Shown: positions 14,307-14,444 of the stretch, in pieces
Numbering within the stretch: the first letter of the stretch is position 1
Layout: each line of letters begins with the position of its first letter
DNA from: Bacteroidota bacterium
Lineage (GTDB): Bacteria; Bacteroidota; Bacteroidia; Chitinophagales; Chitinophagaceae
NCBI GenBank assembly: GCA_023411775.1
Contig: JAEYOL010000257.1
Coordinates: forward strand, 1 to 14,444
Direction: 5' to 3'
DNA length: 14,444 bases
Position numbers and translations under genes: made by a program
The notes under the pieces: generated by a model
What the model was told of the DNA's origin: nothing
Seen by the model: only the letters and a program-made list of their open reading frames with translations
Database searches by the model: none

Positions 14307-14444
14307 ATGACAGACGACACATCAAAAATTATTCAGGGTGCTGAAGAACTGATGAAAAAGGCGATCAACCACCTTGAAGCAGAACTTATCAAGATTCGTG
14401 CGGGTAAAGCCAATCCACAAATGCTGGACGGTGTTGTGGTAGAT
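14307..14444 (+). CDS. frr: ribosome recycling factor, N-terminal part (runs off right edge)
   Basis: Frr, with EF-G, splits the post-termination ribosome so that its subunits can be reused. The first 46 residues are in the window. The segment AELIKIRAGKANPQMLDGVV (25-44) is the family signature: the end of the first long helix with the conserved R-x-G-(K/R)-A-(N/S)-P. The start is the ATG at 14307, after its own promoter box. In many bacteria frr follows pyrH; here it follows the WecA-like gene with a terminator between, so it seems to be transcribed separately. The remaining roughly 140 residues lie outside the window. Confidence 0.93.
   Translation, partial: MTDDTSKIIQGAEELMKKAINHLEAELIKIRAGKANPQMLDGVVVD

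Overview
The window looks like a chromosomal segment from a member of the Bacteroidota, most likely a Chitinophagales/Chitinophagaceae-type bacterium. The evidence is family content: a PorX-type response regulator with a PglZ domain (type IX secretion control), an N-terminal MG2-like surface protein of a type typical of the phylum, a split transketolase, and an HD-domain gene next to lpxD. TAnnTTTG promoter -7 boxes sit in front of several genes, and Shine-Dalgarno sequences are weak or absent. The phylum call is strong; the family-level call is inference.

Layout. 1-1256 (minus): N-terminal part of an exported MG2/TonB-plug-like protein, running off the left edge. 1424-3712 (minus): a two-gene operon, an HD-domain phosphohydrolase followed by lpxD, closed by a hairpin terminator that overlaps the lpxD stop. 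3713-4087: divergent intergenic region with a -7 box for the HD operon and three tandem 83-bp-period hairpin repeats. 4088-5644 (plus): porX. 5758-6896 (plus): a 100-aa conserved-looking unknown and a PhnP-like metallo-beta-lactamase-fold hydrolase, followed by one or two terminators. 7056-8198 (plus): an acyl-CoA dehydrogenase. 8247-10052 (minus): an MsbA-like ABC exporter, convergent with it. 10211-11894 (plus): rbfA and a LolC/LolE-type permease. 11895-11987: a short convergent gap with seven phased heptamers. 11988-12821 (minus): the N-terminal half of a split transketolase with no C-terminal half beside it. 13055-14188 (plus): a WecA/TagO-like polyprenyl-phosphate sugar-1-phosphate transferase. 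14307-14444 (plus): the beginning of frr.

How the genes fit together. Much of the content is envelope biogenesis: lipid A acylation (lpxD), lipid/lipid A flipping (MsbA-like exporter), lipoprotein sorting (LolC/E-like permease), a lipid-linked glycan initiator (WecA-like) and type IX secretion regulation (porX). Housekeeping genes for ribosome maturation and recycling (rbfA, frr), fatty-acid or branched-chain oxidation (acyl-CoA dehydrogenase) and the pentose phosphate pathway (transketolase) are interspersed. I see no phage, transposase, CRISPR array, toxin-antitoxin pair, tRNA or rRNA. This is mostly ordinary core genome. The most unusual material is noncoding: the tandem 83-bp hairpin repeats in front of porX, a half copy of the same family before rbfA, the heptamer array, and a terminator-like hairpin just ahead of the acyl-CoA dehydrogenase. 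I did not find a convincing undescribed multi-gene system.
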